From Butyrivibrio sp. AE3009 (GTDB lineage Bacteria; Bacillota; Clostridia; Lachnospirales; Lachnospiraceae): DNA of 64,000 nt. Position 1 is the first letter of the stretch; each line of letters begins with the position of its first letter. Of the stretch, positions 52,768 to 63,000 are shown piece by piece. Location of the stretch: positions 160,670 to 224,669 of the forward strand of contig NZ_ATVS01000003.1 in the NCBI RefSeq assembly GCF_000420845.1. The letters are read 5' to 3'. The notes below the pieces were generated by a model. The model ran no database searches, was not told where the DNA came from, and saw only the letters and a program-made list of their open reading frames with translations. The position numbers and the translations under genes were made by a program.

Positions 52768-55700
52768 TTATTTATTGGTAACAATAACCTTGTGATTGCC
52801 GCTTCTTGTAACCATAAAGGGTGTCAGCTTGATATCCTTGGCATCCACTTCATGTTCCCCTTCGCAGTCCACGTACCTGGCCGTGATGGTGATTCTCTGG
52901 ATAACCGCTCTGCTCCTCAGTACTCCCAGTCTCATAAGTATCTGTGACTGCTTGGGGAGCGTTCCAATGGCCCAGCCCTCATGCTCCGGACTTGATACGG
53001 GATTCAGATATTCAGCCAACACATTCTTGGCTTCATTCTGAACCTCAAAGCTGTCATCCATATCCATGACCATAGCCCAGACATTTACTGAAATATCCAC
53101 AAATATAGGCTCCACGATATGGAGGTTTTCTTCAGTGACCGTAAGCTCGCAGTTCTTAAGTATTTCCTTCTTAAGCCCCCCTGCGATCCTGTGATAGGAA
53201 AAGGCTCCGTCTGCGAAATCCTTCATCAAAAGAACTACAGAGATATCCGAAGGATTAACCACACCGTCTATGGTCTCTCCCACCACTACCTTAACCTTGT
53301 CTATGCTGTCCGAGTACTCCATTACAAATCTGATGTAATCATTCTCAGATACCAGGCGCCATCTGGAATTCATGATGCCTGCGCACCTCATAAGAGCGTG
53401 GTCCATAGTCTCCAGATTGCTGCCGCCGTGGGCTCTTATGGGATTGGACACGGAATCTATAAAGGGCGCTGCACCCACCAGATCCGTTATCATTCCTTCA
53501 GCGAGATTGCCGTATTCGCCGTCGGTACTTCTGATTCTTGCCTTAAAGGCTATATCGTCGGTAACTCTTGGAATATCGCACTTGGCTCCGTCGGAAAAGA
53601 CTATATTGCCCCGCATTCTGTCTATGCGATAGCTTCTTCTGTCCACGGCGTCGTCGAAGCTTTCAACCTCGTTCCACAGTACGTAAAAAGCGGATATTCT
53701 TCCCAGGAAATCATACTCGGCCCTTACTCTTTCCGGCTCCTGGGCCATTAGTCTGTCCATTTCCTCTTTTCTTGTATAACCTCTTTCATTGACCCATACA
53801 TAAGCGTCAAGGATATTCTGAGCCCCCAGAGCCACCGTCATATTGGGCATGACCTCTTCGATGTAGTAATCGTTCTCATCGCTGGTCTGCACATTGGTGA
53901 CTATCACTGCATTAAGACAGAGTCTTACGATATGCGGAAGGAAAATATCGTTAAAATCACTCTTCTGGGCCCTGCTCCTCTTTAGCTTGATCCAGTAGAG
54001 ATTGTTGCCCTCAAGGCTGCACTCCTGCATATCGGATGGCGGAAGAAACATCAATGTTCCGGACCTTGTGAAGTCCTCTGTGAGATCCGTAAACCTCATC
54101 TGGGCAAAGCCTGTGGGACTATAGTATTCAAGGTTGCATCTCACCGCATTCTGATTGCTGGAATCTGCCAGCTGGAAATAGATGCTTATGGGGCCGTCGG
54201 TGAGCTTTTTATCAAGTCCGATAAAAAGTGCATCCTCATGGTAATCTATCCCCGAAAAAGCCGTGAAGGGCTTATTTGATGTAAGTGCGTAGGTAATGTC
54301 TTCCTTGGTGGTTCCTGCTATTTTCTCAAGTTTACTGGGTGATACAAACTTACCCTCATAGGAATATGTTATCTTTAGCTTTTCTATTGTCGGATAAGTA
54401 TGAAGCGCCGGGCGAAGGTAGCAGTTGTCGGATTTGGTTATCCTCATTCGAAGACATCTTCCGCTGTAGGGGCCACTCTCTGATTCCTCCCAGTCCGAGG
54501 GGCAGATAAAGGAGAGCTTGTAATTTCCATCCTCACAGTTTACGAACAGTCCTTCGTATTCGGAGTCGCATTTAAGCTTCTTCCAGCCGATTCCGTTGAA
54601 GTATTCGATGGAAATCTCATCCACAACCGCCGCTGCCTGGGCATCAAGAGGAGTCTTCTTTGGCTTTAACTTGATGATGGCAAGCTCTGCGTCCTCCTGC
54701 TCCGGTGTAAGTCTTATATGATTTTCCTTAAAGGACACCCTGAAATCCAGAAATACTCTAGCTTCTCTCTTGGAAAAGCAGGGATTGTGGCCTATGTAGC
54801 ACTCGTTATACACAGATAGTGTGTCCGAGAAGGGCTCAAATTTCTCGGAATTTAATTCAACAGCTCCGTCTCCCACATACTCCGGAGCTCTGCTGTCACC
54901 GGCCGCTGAAATCTGAATGTTCTCAATCTCCAGATAATCGGTCATTATCTCCTGACACTCCAGGATCACCGCCGACATCTCAGTGCCTCCCACCCTGACT
55001 TTATTGGAGGGCTTGCTCTTTATAAGCTCATAGGTTATTCCGTCCTCAAGGAGCTTTACACTGTCAAATTCCGTAAAACTCTTTTTCTCGGGATATTTAA
55101 ACAAAAACTCTTTTTTCTCGATTCTTTCTATAAGAGCCTTTGCTCCTTCCAGTCTTACATATATCGGTTCGTTCACACCTTCCAGAAGTCTGTCGTGGTA
55201 TATGATGAGTACGCTCTTTCCGACATTTTGCTTTTCGCCAAAAAGTGTAAAAGGCTTGATCTTGAAGCTCTCATCCAGAGGTTCCAATGTATGGGTGCTC
55301 TGGCTTTCTCCTTCCTGTGGCTCCTCCGTCAGATCCTTTTCCATTATTATGTCCTGAGTCGGGATTATCTGAGGTACCGCAATGTCTCCGTAGATAGGGG
55401 TGAGAGACCCTTTTTCCGCATCTGTCATAAATGCGCATTTGATCCTGGACTCGGTGACATAGAGATTTCTTTCTGTCTCATATATCACAAAACCCGAATC
55501 GGTATAGGGCGAATCCGCGGTAAGCCTTGTCCCCTTCGGCACCTGGGTTCCCATAATGGAATTGCCGTCAAGGTTAAAGATGACCATGCTTGCTGCAGGC
55601 TGTGCCGGTCTTAAGTTGGAGTCCAGCATATTTACGAACTCCATGTGATATCGCTCAGGCATCTGACTCATGAGACGATTGTTCTCCTCCAGCTGCCTTG

Positions 55701-55836
55701 CGAATATCTGTGCTATCACGGAGCCTGCGTCGGGATTGTATCTGTTAAATCTCCACTCAGGTGTATAGCTTTTTGCCAGTCTTTCTATTCTGTTTTCAAT
55801 CTCTTCGATAGATTGTGGTTTGAATGCATTGTTCAT
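52768..55836 (-). CDS. J-like baseplate wedge protein, large (first copy)
   Basis: The protein has 1022 residues. The N-terminus (RLAKSYTPEWRFNRYNPDAGSVIAQIFARQLEENNRLM) and the C-terminal region with RCAGIMNSRWRLVSENDYIRFV are those of the long J-like wedge proteins (Afp11 type) that form the triangular baseplate wedge around the hub. Afp11-type proteins are usually somewhat shorter or similar. The gene starts 3 bases after the gp25-like stop, with GGAAGAG as binding site. The middle part is beta-rich and may face the sheath. Confidence 0.88.
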   Translation of the reverse strand: MNNAFKPQSIEEIENRIERLAKSYTPEWRFNRYNPDAGSVIAQIFARQLEENNRLMSQMPERYHMEFVNMLDSNLRPAQPAASMVIFNLDGNSIMGTQVPKGTRLTADSPYTDSGFVIYETERNLYVTESRIKCAFMTDAEKGSLTPIYGDIAVPQIIPTQDIIMEKDLTEEPQEGESQSTHTLEPLDESFKIKPFTLFGEKQNVGKSVLIIYHDRLLEGVNEPIYVRLEGAKALIERIEKKEFLFKYPEKKSFTEFDSVKLLEDGITYELIKSKPSNKVRVGGTEMSAVILECQEIMTDYLEIENIQISAAGDSRAPEYVGDGAVELNSEKFEPFSDTLSVYNECYIGHNPCFSKREARVFLDFRVSFKENHIRLTPEQEDAELAIIKLKPKKTPLDAQAAAVVDEISIEYFNGIGWKKLKCDSEYEGLFVNCEDGNYKLSFICPSDWEESESGPYSGRCLRMRITKSDNCYLRPALHTYPTIEKLKITYSYEGKFVSPSKLEKIAGTTKEDITYALTSNKPFTAFSGIDYHEDALFIGLDKKLTDGPISIYFQLADSSNQNAVRCNLEYYSPTGFAQMRFTDLTEDFTRSGTLMFLPPSDMQECSLEGNNLYWIKLKRSRAQKSDFNDIFLPHIVRLCLNAVIVTNVQTSDENDYYIEEVMPNMTVALGAQNILDAYVWVNERGYTRKEEMDRLMAQEPERVRAEYDFLGRISAFYVLWNEVESFDDAVDRRSYRIDRMRGNIVFSDGAKCDIPRVTDDIAFKARIRSTDGEYGNLAEGMITDLVGAAPFIDSVSNPIRAHGGSNLETMDHALMRCAGIMNSRWRLVSENDYIRFVMEYSDSIDKVKVVVGETIDGVVNPSDISVVLLMKDFADGAFSYHRIAGGLKKEILKNCELTVTEENLHIVEPIFVDISVNVWAMVMDMDDSFEVQNEAKNVLAEYLNPVSSPEHEGWAIGTLPKQSQILMRLGVLRSRAVIQRITITARYVDCEGEHEVDAKDIKLTPFMVTRSGNHKVIVTNK

Positions 55837-55839
55837 AGG

Positions 55840-56289
55840 TTACTCTTCCATGTCGATTATTAGAGGCTCGTAGTATTCTTCTTCCTCAGAGGGTTCAGGT
55901 TCCGCATTCATGTAGAAGGGGAATACCATATTGTCAGTCTGATTGGTCTCTGCAAGTGTATAGTCGATATTTATCAGAATATATCCCTGCTGTGCCTGCA
56001 TTTCGGTTGTGATATTAACATCCGATATTCTCGGCTCCTGTGTCAGGACGCTCTCTTCAAGCTCTCTTTTCATAATAGTAAGCTCTGTGAGATTCATGTC
56101 CATGAATACGTAAGAGGCGCTCCTTGTACCGAAGGAGGGTCTTGTAAGTCTCTCGGTAACCTGCGTCATCAGTATCAGATACACCGATTCCTTCACCGAC
56201 TGCTTCCCTGCGCTCATCTTAAAGCGCCCCGTTGCCGGGTCTATCTGGATTGGAAAAGTAACTCCGGTACCCAAAAATGTCTGTTCCAT
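55840..56289 (-). CDS. gp25-like baseplate protein
   Basis: The protein has 149 residues from the ATG at 56289, which has GGAG at seven bases; the GTG 18 bases further up is less likely. It matches the GPW/gp25 family: MEQTFLGTGVTFPIQIDPATG, then KQSVKESVYLILMTQVTERLTRPSFGTRS with the conserved R-P-x-F-G motif. Proteins of this family start sheath polymerisation at the baseplate. The acidic C-terminal tail (EPSEEEEYYEPLI) is extra to the family core. Position between spike and J-like genes is standard. Confidence 0.93.
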   Translation of the reverse strand: MEQTFLGTGVTFPIQIDPATGRFKMSAGKQSVKESVYLILMTQVTERLTRPSFGTRSASYVFMDMNLTELTIMKRELEESVLTQEPRISDVNITTEMQAQQGYILINIDYTLAETNQTDNMVFPFYMNAEPEPSEEEEYYEPLIIDMEE

Positions 56290-56306
56290 ACATTTTCTCC
56301 ATATCA

Positions 56307-57119
56307 CTAGCCAAGCTTAACCGGTGTTCCCTCAACTGATACGGGACCGGAGCTTGAAAGCTTAAGCATTGAATTACCGTTTGCCGAGACGTTACCGCCT
56401 TCAATAGTAACTCTGTTGTTTGATTTGAGCTCTGCGGTATTGGTGGCTTCTACCTTGACCTTGGTGGCTTCAAGTGTAACGGTTCCATTACTTCCGTTCA
56501 TGAAGAGCTTAATGTTGTCTCCCACCCTAACGGTCAGCTTCTGTGCGGCAAGTACTGTCATCTGGCCGTCTTCCGTCTTAATCTCTATCTTGTTGTTTCC
56601 ATCTTTATCGGAGAGAAGGATCAACTTCTTTTCATTGTCCATCTGGAACTTGTGATTATCCTTGGCAGTTGTGATGGTTATCCTGTCGTTATCTCCCTCT
56701 CCTTCGTGATTGTCGATAATATCTATTTTGTTGCCGTTTCTGGACTGTATCCTTTTTATATCATTATTCTCATCAAAAGCCTTGCTCATGAAGGTGGAAT
56801 TGGTCTTTGGAACCGCCCCTATCACAAAGCCCCTCTCGATATTCCCCTGCTCGAAGATGACGATCACCTGATCCCCAACCTCGGGAATAAAATACTCTCC
56901 CCACTTCTGTCCGCCGTAGGGAAGGGCCATCCTTGCCCACACCAGCTTGTTTTCCTCATAGTCCCTGGTCGTGATGTTTACCTGAACAAAGCCCTGTTTC
57001 TCTTTCTCATAGTTCTTGGTCACGGTACAGACCAGAGCTCCCATTATTCTGTTATCGCCCATGGCACTTTTTTCTACCTGGTGCCTGGCTACTTCGTCGA
57101 CCACATCAAAAAACGGCAT
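56307..57119 (-). CDS. gpV/VgrG-type spike protein
   Basis: The protein has 270 residues. The N-terminal OB-fold (about 25-110) includes VQVNITTRDYEENKLVWARMALP and FIPEVGDQVIVIFEQGNIERGFVIG, the gp5/gpV signature. The C-terminal half (about 150-270) is a series of short beta strands with Asn/Gly turns (NGTVTLEATKVKVEATNTAE, then SNNRVTIEGGNVSANGN), which would form the trimeric beta-helix needle. I see no separate PAAR tip gene between the spike and the gp25-like gene. It starts 19 bases after the hub gene and should sit on it as the puncturing tip. Confidence 0.88.
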   Translation of the reverse strand: MPFFDVVDEVARHQVEKSAMGDNRIMGALVCTVTKNYEKEKQGFVQVNITTRDYEENKLVWARMALPYGGQKWGEYFIPEVGDQVIVIFEQGNIERGFVIGAVPKTNSTFMSKAFDENNDIKRIQSRNGNKIDIIDNHEGEGDNDRITITTAKDNHKFQMDNEKKLILLSDKDGNNKIEIKTEDGQMTVLAAQKLTVRVGDNIKLFMNGSNGTVTLEATKVKVEATNTAELKSNNRVTIEGGNVSANGNSMLKLSSSGPVSVEGTPVKLG

Positions 57120-57138
57120 TTTGTCTTCCCCCGATTAC

Positions 57139-58293
57139 TTATAATGTTGATGCCTTTCCTTCTATTTCTGTCAAAAACTTTCCGCCCAAGGTGTAGGTGT
57201 GGTGCACATCCGTTATGTAATACTTGTTGGACAGTGCATCTCCGAAACCTTTGAGGGTGATGAATCTTCCCGGTACTATCTCCGGAATTCCCACGATGGT
57301 CATTCTGATACTTCCCAGTCTGTAGGACATTTCCTCCAAAAGGTAATTTGCTCTCGTCTCAGCATCGGCCTGAGTGTTTATTGTGGAATCTATATACACA
57401 TAGGACTGTCCCGAAACAATGGGCTTTGCCTTGCCTCCCAGTGAAAACTTTCCGTTGTTTTTCTTTTTGACCTCAATCTTGCTGGCCTTACCTATATCAA
57501 GGGTTCTTACCTTAACTTCACCGGGAAGTCCCGTTATGTCATAGCTGATATCGTAGGTAATAATAATATTTGAGGGAAAGAATTCCGCCAGCTCCTGCGT
57601 GTTGGCTTTGGCCTTTCGAAATACAATATTTCCGCCCACCGAGAAGAACTCATAATTAAACTTCTTGGCCGCCTTGCAGACGAAATCATAGTCGCTTTCA
57701 GCCACCATCTCGATCCTAAGGTCCACTGAATTGTCCTGCTGTGTACCTCCCGGCGGCTTATCCGGAGTATCGGTGACATCGATGCTGGTAATGACCTCAT
57801 TGTTCTGAAGAGTCTGATAAGGAGACTGATTCAGTATCTCCTTGACGGCATCGCTGTAATAGCTTGCTTTGAGCCTCTTTGAACTGTTGTTGGCCATCAT
57901 GATTCCCTTGACATCCATGGCCGTTACCTTGACGTTAATGTCCATAGGCGACTCATCGTTGTAGGAAAACTCAATTCTTGCTACATAGCCCCTGAACACC
58001 TCCGTCATATCTGCGGAGTAACCCATGAGAATCTTCACAGAGATCCCCAGAATAAGGTATTTCTTGGTCTTTCCCACCGAAAAGGCTCCTGTATCCGGAT
58101 CGTACATGCCCGCAATTGAAAAGGAAGCAATGCTTGCCTTCAGATCGCTGGTGATCTGTACATCCACATCCACTATGGAAAGATTCATCTTCTTATCCTG
58201 TATCGGATCCTGATCACCAAGATAAATCCTTACGGAAGGATAGTAAAAATTCTTATATCTTTTGTATAAGCTTTCAAAATCAAGTGCTGCCAT
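57139..58293 (-). CDS. gp27/D-like baseplate hub protein
   Basis: The protein has 384 residues from the ATG at 58293, with GGGGG just before it; a TTG 12 bases upstream is rejected. It is a phage late control D-type hub: PSVRIYLGDQDPIQDKKM at the start, SFSIAGMYDPDTGAFSVG, a middle domain with AESDYDFVCKAAKKFNYEFF, and a C-terminal domain with IPEIVPGRFITLKGFGDALSNKYYITDVHHTY. It forms the trimeric hub that carries the spike at the end of the tube. In VgrG this domain and the spike are fused; here they are separate genes, as in phages and eCIS. Confidence 0.87.
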   Translation of the reverse strand: MAALDFESLYKRYKNFYYPSVRIYLGDQDPIQDKKMNLSIVDVDVQITSDLKASIASFSIAGMYDPDTGAFSVGKTKKYLILGISVKILMGYSADMTEVFRGYVARIEFSYNDESPMDINVKVTAMDVKGIMMANNSSKRLKASYYSDAVKEILNQSPYQTLQNNEVITSIDVTDTPDKPPGGTQQDNSVDLRIEMVAESDYDFVCKAAKKFNYEFFSVGGNIVFRKAKANTQELAEFFPSNIIITYDISYDITGLPGEVKVRTLDIGKASKIEVKKKNNGKFSLGGKAKPIVSGQSYVYIDSTINTQADAETRANYLLEEMSYRLGSIRMTIVGIPEIVPGRFITLKGFGDALSNKYYITDVHHTYTLGGKFLTEIEGKASTL

Positions 58294-58314
58294 ATTCCCC
58301 CACAATCACAAATG

Positions 58315-59196
58315 CTATTCTCCGAAACTGCTTTTATATACTTTTCTCCAATGCTTTTCGGAGGATGGCAATTCTTCTTTATCCAAAAGTACTATTCCTA
58401 TGCTGATCACTGCCCTGCAGGGAGTCCCGTCCACATTAAACATGGTATACTCCGCATTTACACTATGGACCAGCCCTTCATAGATCATGTCTCCCCAGAC
58501 AAATCTGCAAAGACGTTTGCTCTTATCTCTTACTATTGCTGTCAGAGCCTCCACGTCCTTTTGCACCGAGTACGCATCGGGATCATTTTTGAAGGCCATC
58601 TTAAGCCCCTGTTTAACAAGTGAAGTCTGCCCCAGAGTGTATTTTTCAGCAAAAAAAGCTTCCTTTACATCAGCTTTATCCAATACAAGCTTGAGGTTCA
58701 TATCAATACGGGAGTTGGCTGCCGCCATACGGCTTGATGGCTTTGGCCTTCCGTATTTACCAAGCTTTGGAGGTATGGGGATATTATTGGCATCTCTGGG
58801 AATCTCCTTCGGCGCTTTGTCCTCTCTCTTTTTTCCGAAATCCTGTATAGGCACTTCTTCACCGCCATAGCCGTTTATGGTGATGTCCTCAGGATTAAAC
58901 TGAACATGGTATCTGTACCATTGAACCTTTTCCACGTCGATGAATTCGCCTTCCTGAGCATTATCCTCTCCGACGGCATCTTTAAGCTTGCCCTTGGCAT
59001 TATTTACGGCATCCTTGACCGTATCAATATTGAACTTACCGACGCCGGAAAAGCCAGTTTTCGTGCCGTTACTTGGTCTGGGAGCATTTGCTTCCTTGGG
59101 CATTATTCCGGAAAAATCGCATATTTCAAGAACAGCCTTTTCATTTATTCCTATAGCTCCCTTAACGGAGTCTGCCGCGTATCCTAAAAAATCCAT
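58315..59196 (-). CDS. CIS tube/hub adaptor protein (Afp7-like, second copy)
   Basis: The protein has 293 residues. The core pattern (VQWYRYHVQFNPEDITINGYGG, then INMNLKLVL-like strands and FVWGDMIYEGLVHSVNAEYTMF) matches the CIS tube-like proteins that join the tube to the hub. The N-terminal 85 residues look disordered and Lys/Gly-rich. I see no LysM domain at the C-terminus, unlike Afp7. It follows its paralogue by 21 bases. Confidence 0.78.
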   Translation of the reverse strand: MDFLGYAADSVKGAIGINEKAVLEICDFSGIMPKEANAPRPSNGTKTGFSGVGKFNIDTVKDAVNNAKGKLKDAVGEDNAQEGEFIDVEKVQWYRYHVQFNPEDITINGYGGEEVPIQDFGKKREDKAPKEIPRDANNIPIPPKLGKYGRPKPSSRMAAANSRIDMNLKLVLDKADVKEAFFAEKYTLGQTSLVKQGLKMAFKNDPDAYSVQKDVEALTAIVRDKSKRLCRFVWGDMIYEGLVHSVNAEYTMFNVDGTPCRAVISIGIVLLDKEELPSSEKHWRKVYKSSFGE

Positions 59197-59217
59197 AGAC
59201 TCTGCATCCTATCTTTT

Positions 59218-60063
59218 TTAAAGATTTAAATTGAGGAAGTTGTTGTTGGTCAGAGCATCAAAAGTACTTCTCTTGCCAACCGCGCCCTTATCAAATTTTG
59301 CATAAAATGCCTTATCCCAGTAATCCTGTTTGTAGACCAGCTCACCGTTTTTGCTGGCTTCCTGAGTTATCTCCAGATGCACAGTTCCTCTGACAGGATT
59401 GCCTCTTGTGTTGAACATGGTGAAATGATTGTTTACGTTCGTAAGAGTTCCGCGAAAATGCATCTTCGCCCAGCTAAAGATCACCTGCTGCGCATGACAG
59501 CTTGAAATGAGTGATAAAAGAGCATCCATTCTCTTTCTCACCGAATGCCCATCAAGTCCATGGGTGGTCAGATCCTTGGCCTTGTTGTAGACATTTCCCA
59601 CATTGGGAGTAAGATTCTCCAGCATGAAGGCATCCGCCGGATCCATGTCATCAAAGACCAGGTCAAATGACAATTTGCTCTTTCCCGTAAAATTTGCAAC
59701 CTCCATGTGATTCAGACCACTTGCGTTATTGAAATTCTGCTGTTTACCGGTAAGAGAATAAAGTCTTATTGTAGCAGGATTGTACTGAACTGACATTTTT
59801 ATGAATTTATTAGTATCGGAAGACTCTTCATATATTTTGTCAGTGGTTTTTTTGCTGCCCCAGCCGGATGCTTTTTTGAGCATCTCGCCGGCACTTGCCG
59901 CAACCTTGTCTGATTTACTGAGCTTCTCCACCAGTTTATTCGCTTCATTGCCGATGTCTGTCAAGGTCACCTGGCTGTACAGATCGGGCTTTAGGATATA
60001 TAGAACTGCTTTCTGTGTCGCATTATCGGAAAGAATTCCCGTAGCATCCTGAAGTAATCCCAT
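59218..60063 (-). CDS. CIS tube/hub adaptor protein (Afp7-like, first copy)
   Basis: The protein has 281 residues. The central domain (KMSVQYNPATIRLYSLTGKQ, KLSFDLVFDDMDPADAFM, then FSWAKMHFRGTLTNVNNHFTMFNTRGNPVRGTVHLEI) is the same fold and motif set as the next gene and as CIS tube proteins. A strong AAGGAGGT binding site precedes the ATG. The final 40 residues hold no LysM domain. It probably forms the tube ring nearest the hub; I cannot tell which copy sits where. Confidence 0.8.
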   Translation of the reverse strand: MGLLQDATGILSDNATQKAVLYILKPDLYSQVTLTDIGNEANKLVEKLSKSDKVAASAGEMLKKASGWGSKKTTDKIYEESSDTNKFIKMSVQYNPATIRLYSLTGKQQNFNNASGLNHMEVANFTGKSKLSFDLVFDDMDPADAFMLENLTPNVGNVYNKAKDLTTHGLDGHSVRKRMDALLSLISSCHAQQVIFSWAKMHFRGTLTNVNNHFTMFNTRGNPVRGTVHLEITQEASKNGELVYKQDYWDKAFYAKFDKGAVGKRSTFDALTNNNFLNLNL

Positions 60064-60080
60064 TCACATACCTCCTTTTA

Positions 60081-63000
60081 TCAATAGCCGCGCCTTGCTT
60101 TCTCATTTCTCATCTGTCTTTCTATCTTGTTCATAACCCGGTTGCTGATGGTATTCATTTCTGACTGGATCTTGCTGTCTATCATTCTCTGAATATTCAC
60201 TGCATTTAACTGTTCAGAGACATTACTGTTAGTAATAACCTCTCTGGAGTTTATGTAATTATTGGAGGTTATCACGTCGGACTTAACGTCCTCCTTGATC
60301 TGCTTTGAGATATTATGCTGCATGAGCTGAAGCTGTTCGTTGATCTCATCGCTGGTAAGGCTCTCCTGATATTTATGAATCGTCTCAACGGGCCTTATAT
60401 TGGCGTGTTCCTCAGTAAGAACCTCGCCTCTGTCAAGTCTTACTCTTGCTCTTTCAGCCTTAATCTCCTCAGAAGCTTCGATCTTACCCTCTTTTTCAGG
60501 CTCCGGAGAAGGTTCCGACGCATGGTTGATGTCGTAGATGAGCTCACCCACTTCTGCGGTTCTAAGGCCCTCAGGAGTCTCCGGGTTCTCCTCATTTCTC
60601 TGATACTTTTCAAGAAGTCTGTAGATCTCGTAGGACTGCTCCGGGAAAATATCCTTTATACGGGAGAGGATTTCCTTTTCCCTGGTGCTTCGGATCTCCT
60701 TCTCATGATTCAGGGTCTCCATGAGCTTCTCGGGGGACTCCAGTGTAAGAGCTGCTACCTGTCTTGTCTTTTCGAAGGGCAGCTTTCTTGGTCCGCTCTC
60801 TTCAAGGCTCTCCCTTATCTTGCTGATCTCCTCTATGTATTTGGTCCTTCTCTGCTCATTCAGGGCCTCAATCCTGTTGACACTCTCGGTTATCTTCCTG
60901 ATATCGGCATCTGTAACATTATCGCCTTCCTTTACCGGAGGGTTCTCTGTCTCTGACGGCTCCACCGAGATTTCCGAAGAAGGGATAGTATCGCTCTCAG
61001 CTACAGGTTTATATAACTCATAGCCTGAGCCGCTCTCCACATAGCCGGAGGTCCTCTTTTCACCTTCACTTCTTATCTGCCGGATATAGTCTCTGACGTT
61101 TTCCCTGGTCATAGTCAGGGACTGCATCTCTTTGGTGTTTTCTTTGATAAGAGCTATCAGCTCGTTCCTGTTTATAAAAAGGTTACTTCCTTCGGCCTGT
61201 CCTTCTTCCTCAGTGACTCTTTCGAAAATAAGCTCTGCTCTTTCGAAGGGCGCCTTCGTATTTTTACCGGAAGAAGAAATCTCTTCGGACTCACCTGCTC
61301 CCGGTAGTTCCCGTTGATCTTCTTCAAAGAAAACAGTGACCATCTCGGGAGTAATTCCCAGCTCTGTGATAATCTCCTTTATTCTTTGCGTTTTTTCCTC
61401 GGAAACCTTAACCTTCTTACTTTCCTTTAAAAGCTTGATAAGCTCCTGCTTCCTGTCGGTTTCGGCCTTGACTGTAGTAGTGAGCTTTTCCAATGCTTCC
61501 AGCTCATGGAAGGTTATGGTATCAAGGTAGTATTTCTTATCTTTATTTGTTATCTCCATGGAACTTCGAATATAGTTCTTTATAAGTTCCAGATTCTCCA
61601 GTGAAAAATCTGCGCTCTCTTCGCCTCCAAGAAGCTGGATCAGCTGAAGATTTTCACTCATTAGCACGGTATTCTCAAATATGTCCCCGGAAGGTGCAGC
61701 ACCTTCGATGATATTGGAATATCTGTTTAGTATCTCCTGTATATTATTGCCTGCCGCAACCTCATCTCTGAGGAAGAGAGCTGCTTTTTTGAGTTCCTCA
61801 GCTCCCCTTATTTCTTCTATGGTTACGTTGCTGTCACCACTGATGAAATTTTTGATGATCTCGGGATTTTCAATCTGCTCTGATACAGCTTCTTTTCCCG
61901 TAATGAGGTTTATGAGCTGAATCACGCTGTTACTAAAGCTATTGCTCTGTGTTAAACTGTACTGCTCTTTGCTGCCGCCGTAGAGACTGAGATACCGGTT
62001 AAGAATCTCTCTGGTCTCTTCATCTTCGTGGATCTCATTTCGAAGGAAGGTGACTGCATTTCTGATCTCTTCGCTGCTCTCTCCGGCTTCGCCGCTGCTG
62101 ATAAGTCCCTGAATGTTATTTTCCGTTATCAGCTTTCGGATAAACTCGTTTATAATATCCGTGCTATTCATGGACTCAATATATTCGGAGAGGACTTTAT
62201 ATATGTCACCGGATTGTCCTGCGGTCTCCATGATCTTTTCCGATATAGTCCTTATGGTCTCGCTGTCAGATACCTGTCCCAGTATCCTTAAGACCTCCAG
62301 CTGAAGCCTTGTAAGCTCCTTTTTCTCAGATGTGACTTCACCGGTTCTGTAGCTGAAGGAAGCGCTGTTATATTCTTCAAGAAGCTGGCCGGTTCTGCTG
62401 CTGTAAACGGTGAGCTGATCGATCATTTCCTGAATGCTCTCTATGTCAATTCTGGAGAGCTCATTCATAGTGGCATAGTCAAAGAGACGGAACTCGTTAC
62501 TGATCTGACTTTCATTTACATTGATAACCTGCCTGGATATCTCGTTCTTTATCTGTGATGCTCCGATATTGGTTATCAGCTTGGTGACAATCTCATCGGA
62601 GGCCTTATAGAAGGTATCCTCAAACTTAAAATATGTATTCCTGTCAAAGTAGAACTTGTCAAAACCGGTTCTGTATATATTTTGCAGAAGTCTCATGAGA
62701 ACTGCGCTGCTGATCTCATTTCTCACATTCTCGGCAGAGGTTATAAAGCTCTCAAGCTCCTCCTCATAGGTATTGGTATTAAGAAGGACAAGATTGCTGT
62801 CTCCGGGGAAAACCCTTTCTCTCATCACTGAAAGAAGAAGGTTCTGGGCTGCGTAGGTCTGATCTGATATGGAGTACTCTGCCTTTTCCATCTCATTGTA
62901 GTTCTCGGAGCGGTTGAAATTGGAAACTATCTGATAAATAGCACCCGTGCTTAATCTGTCAAAAATTGTGTTGAAGAGGTAATTCTCCCTTTCCTTCTGA

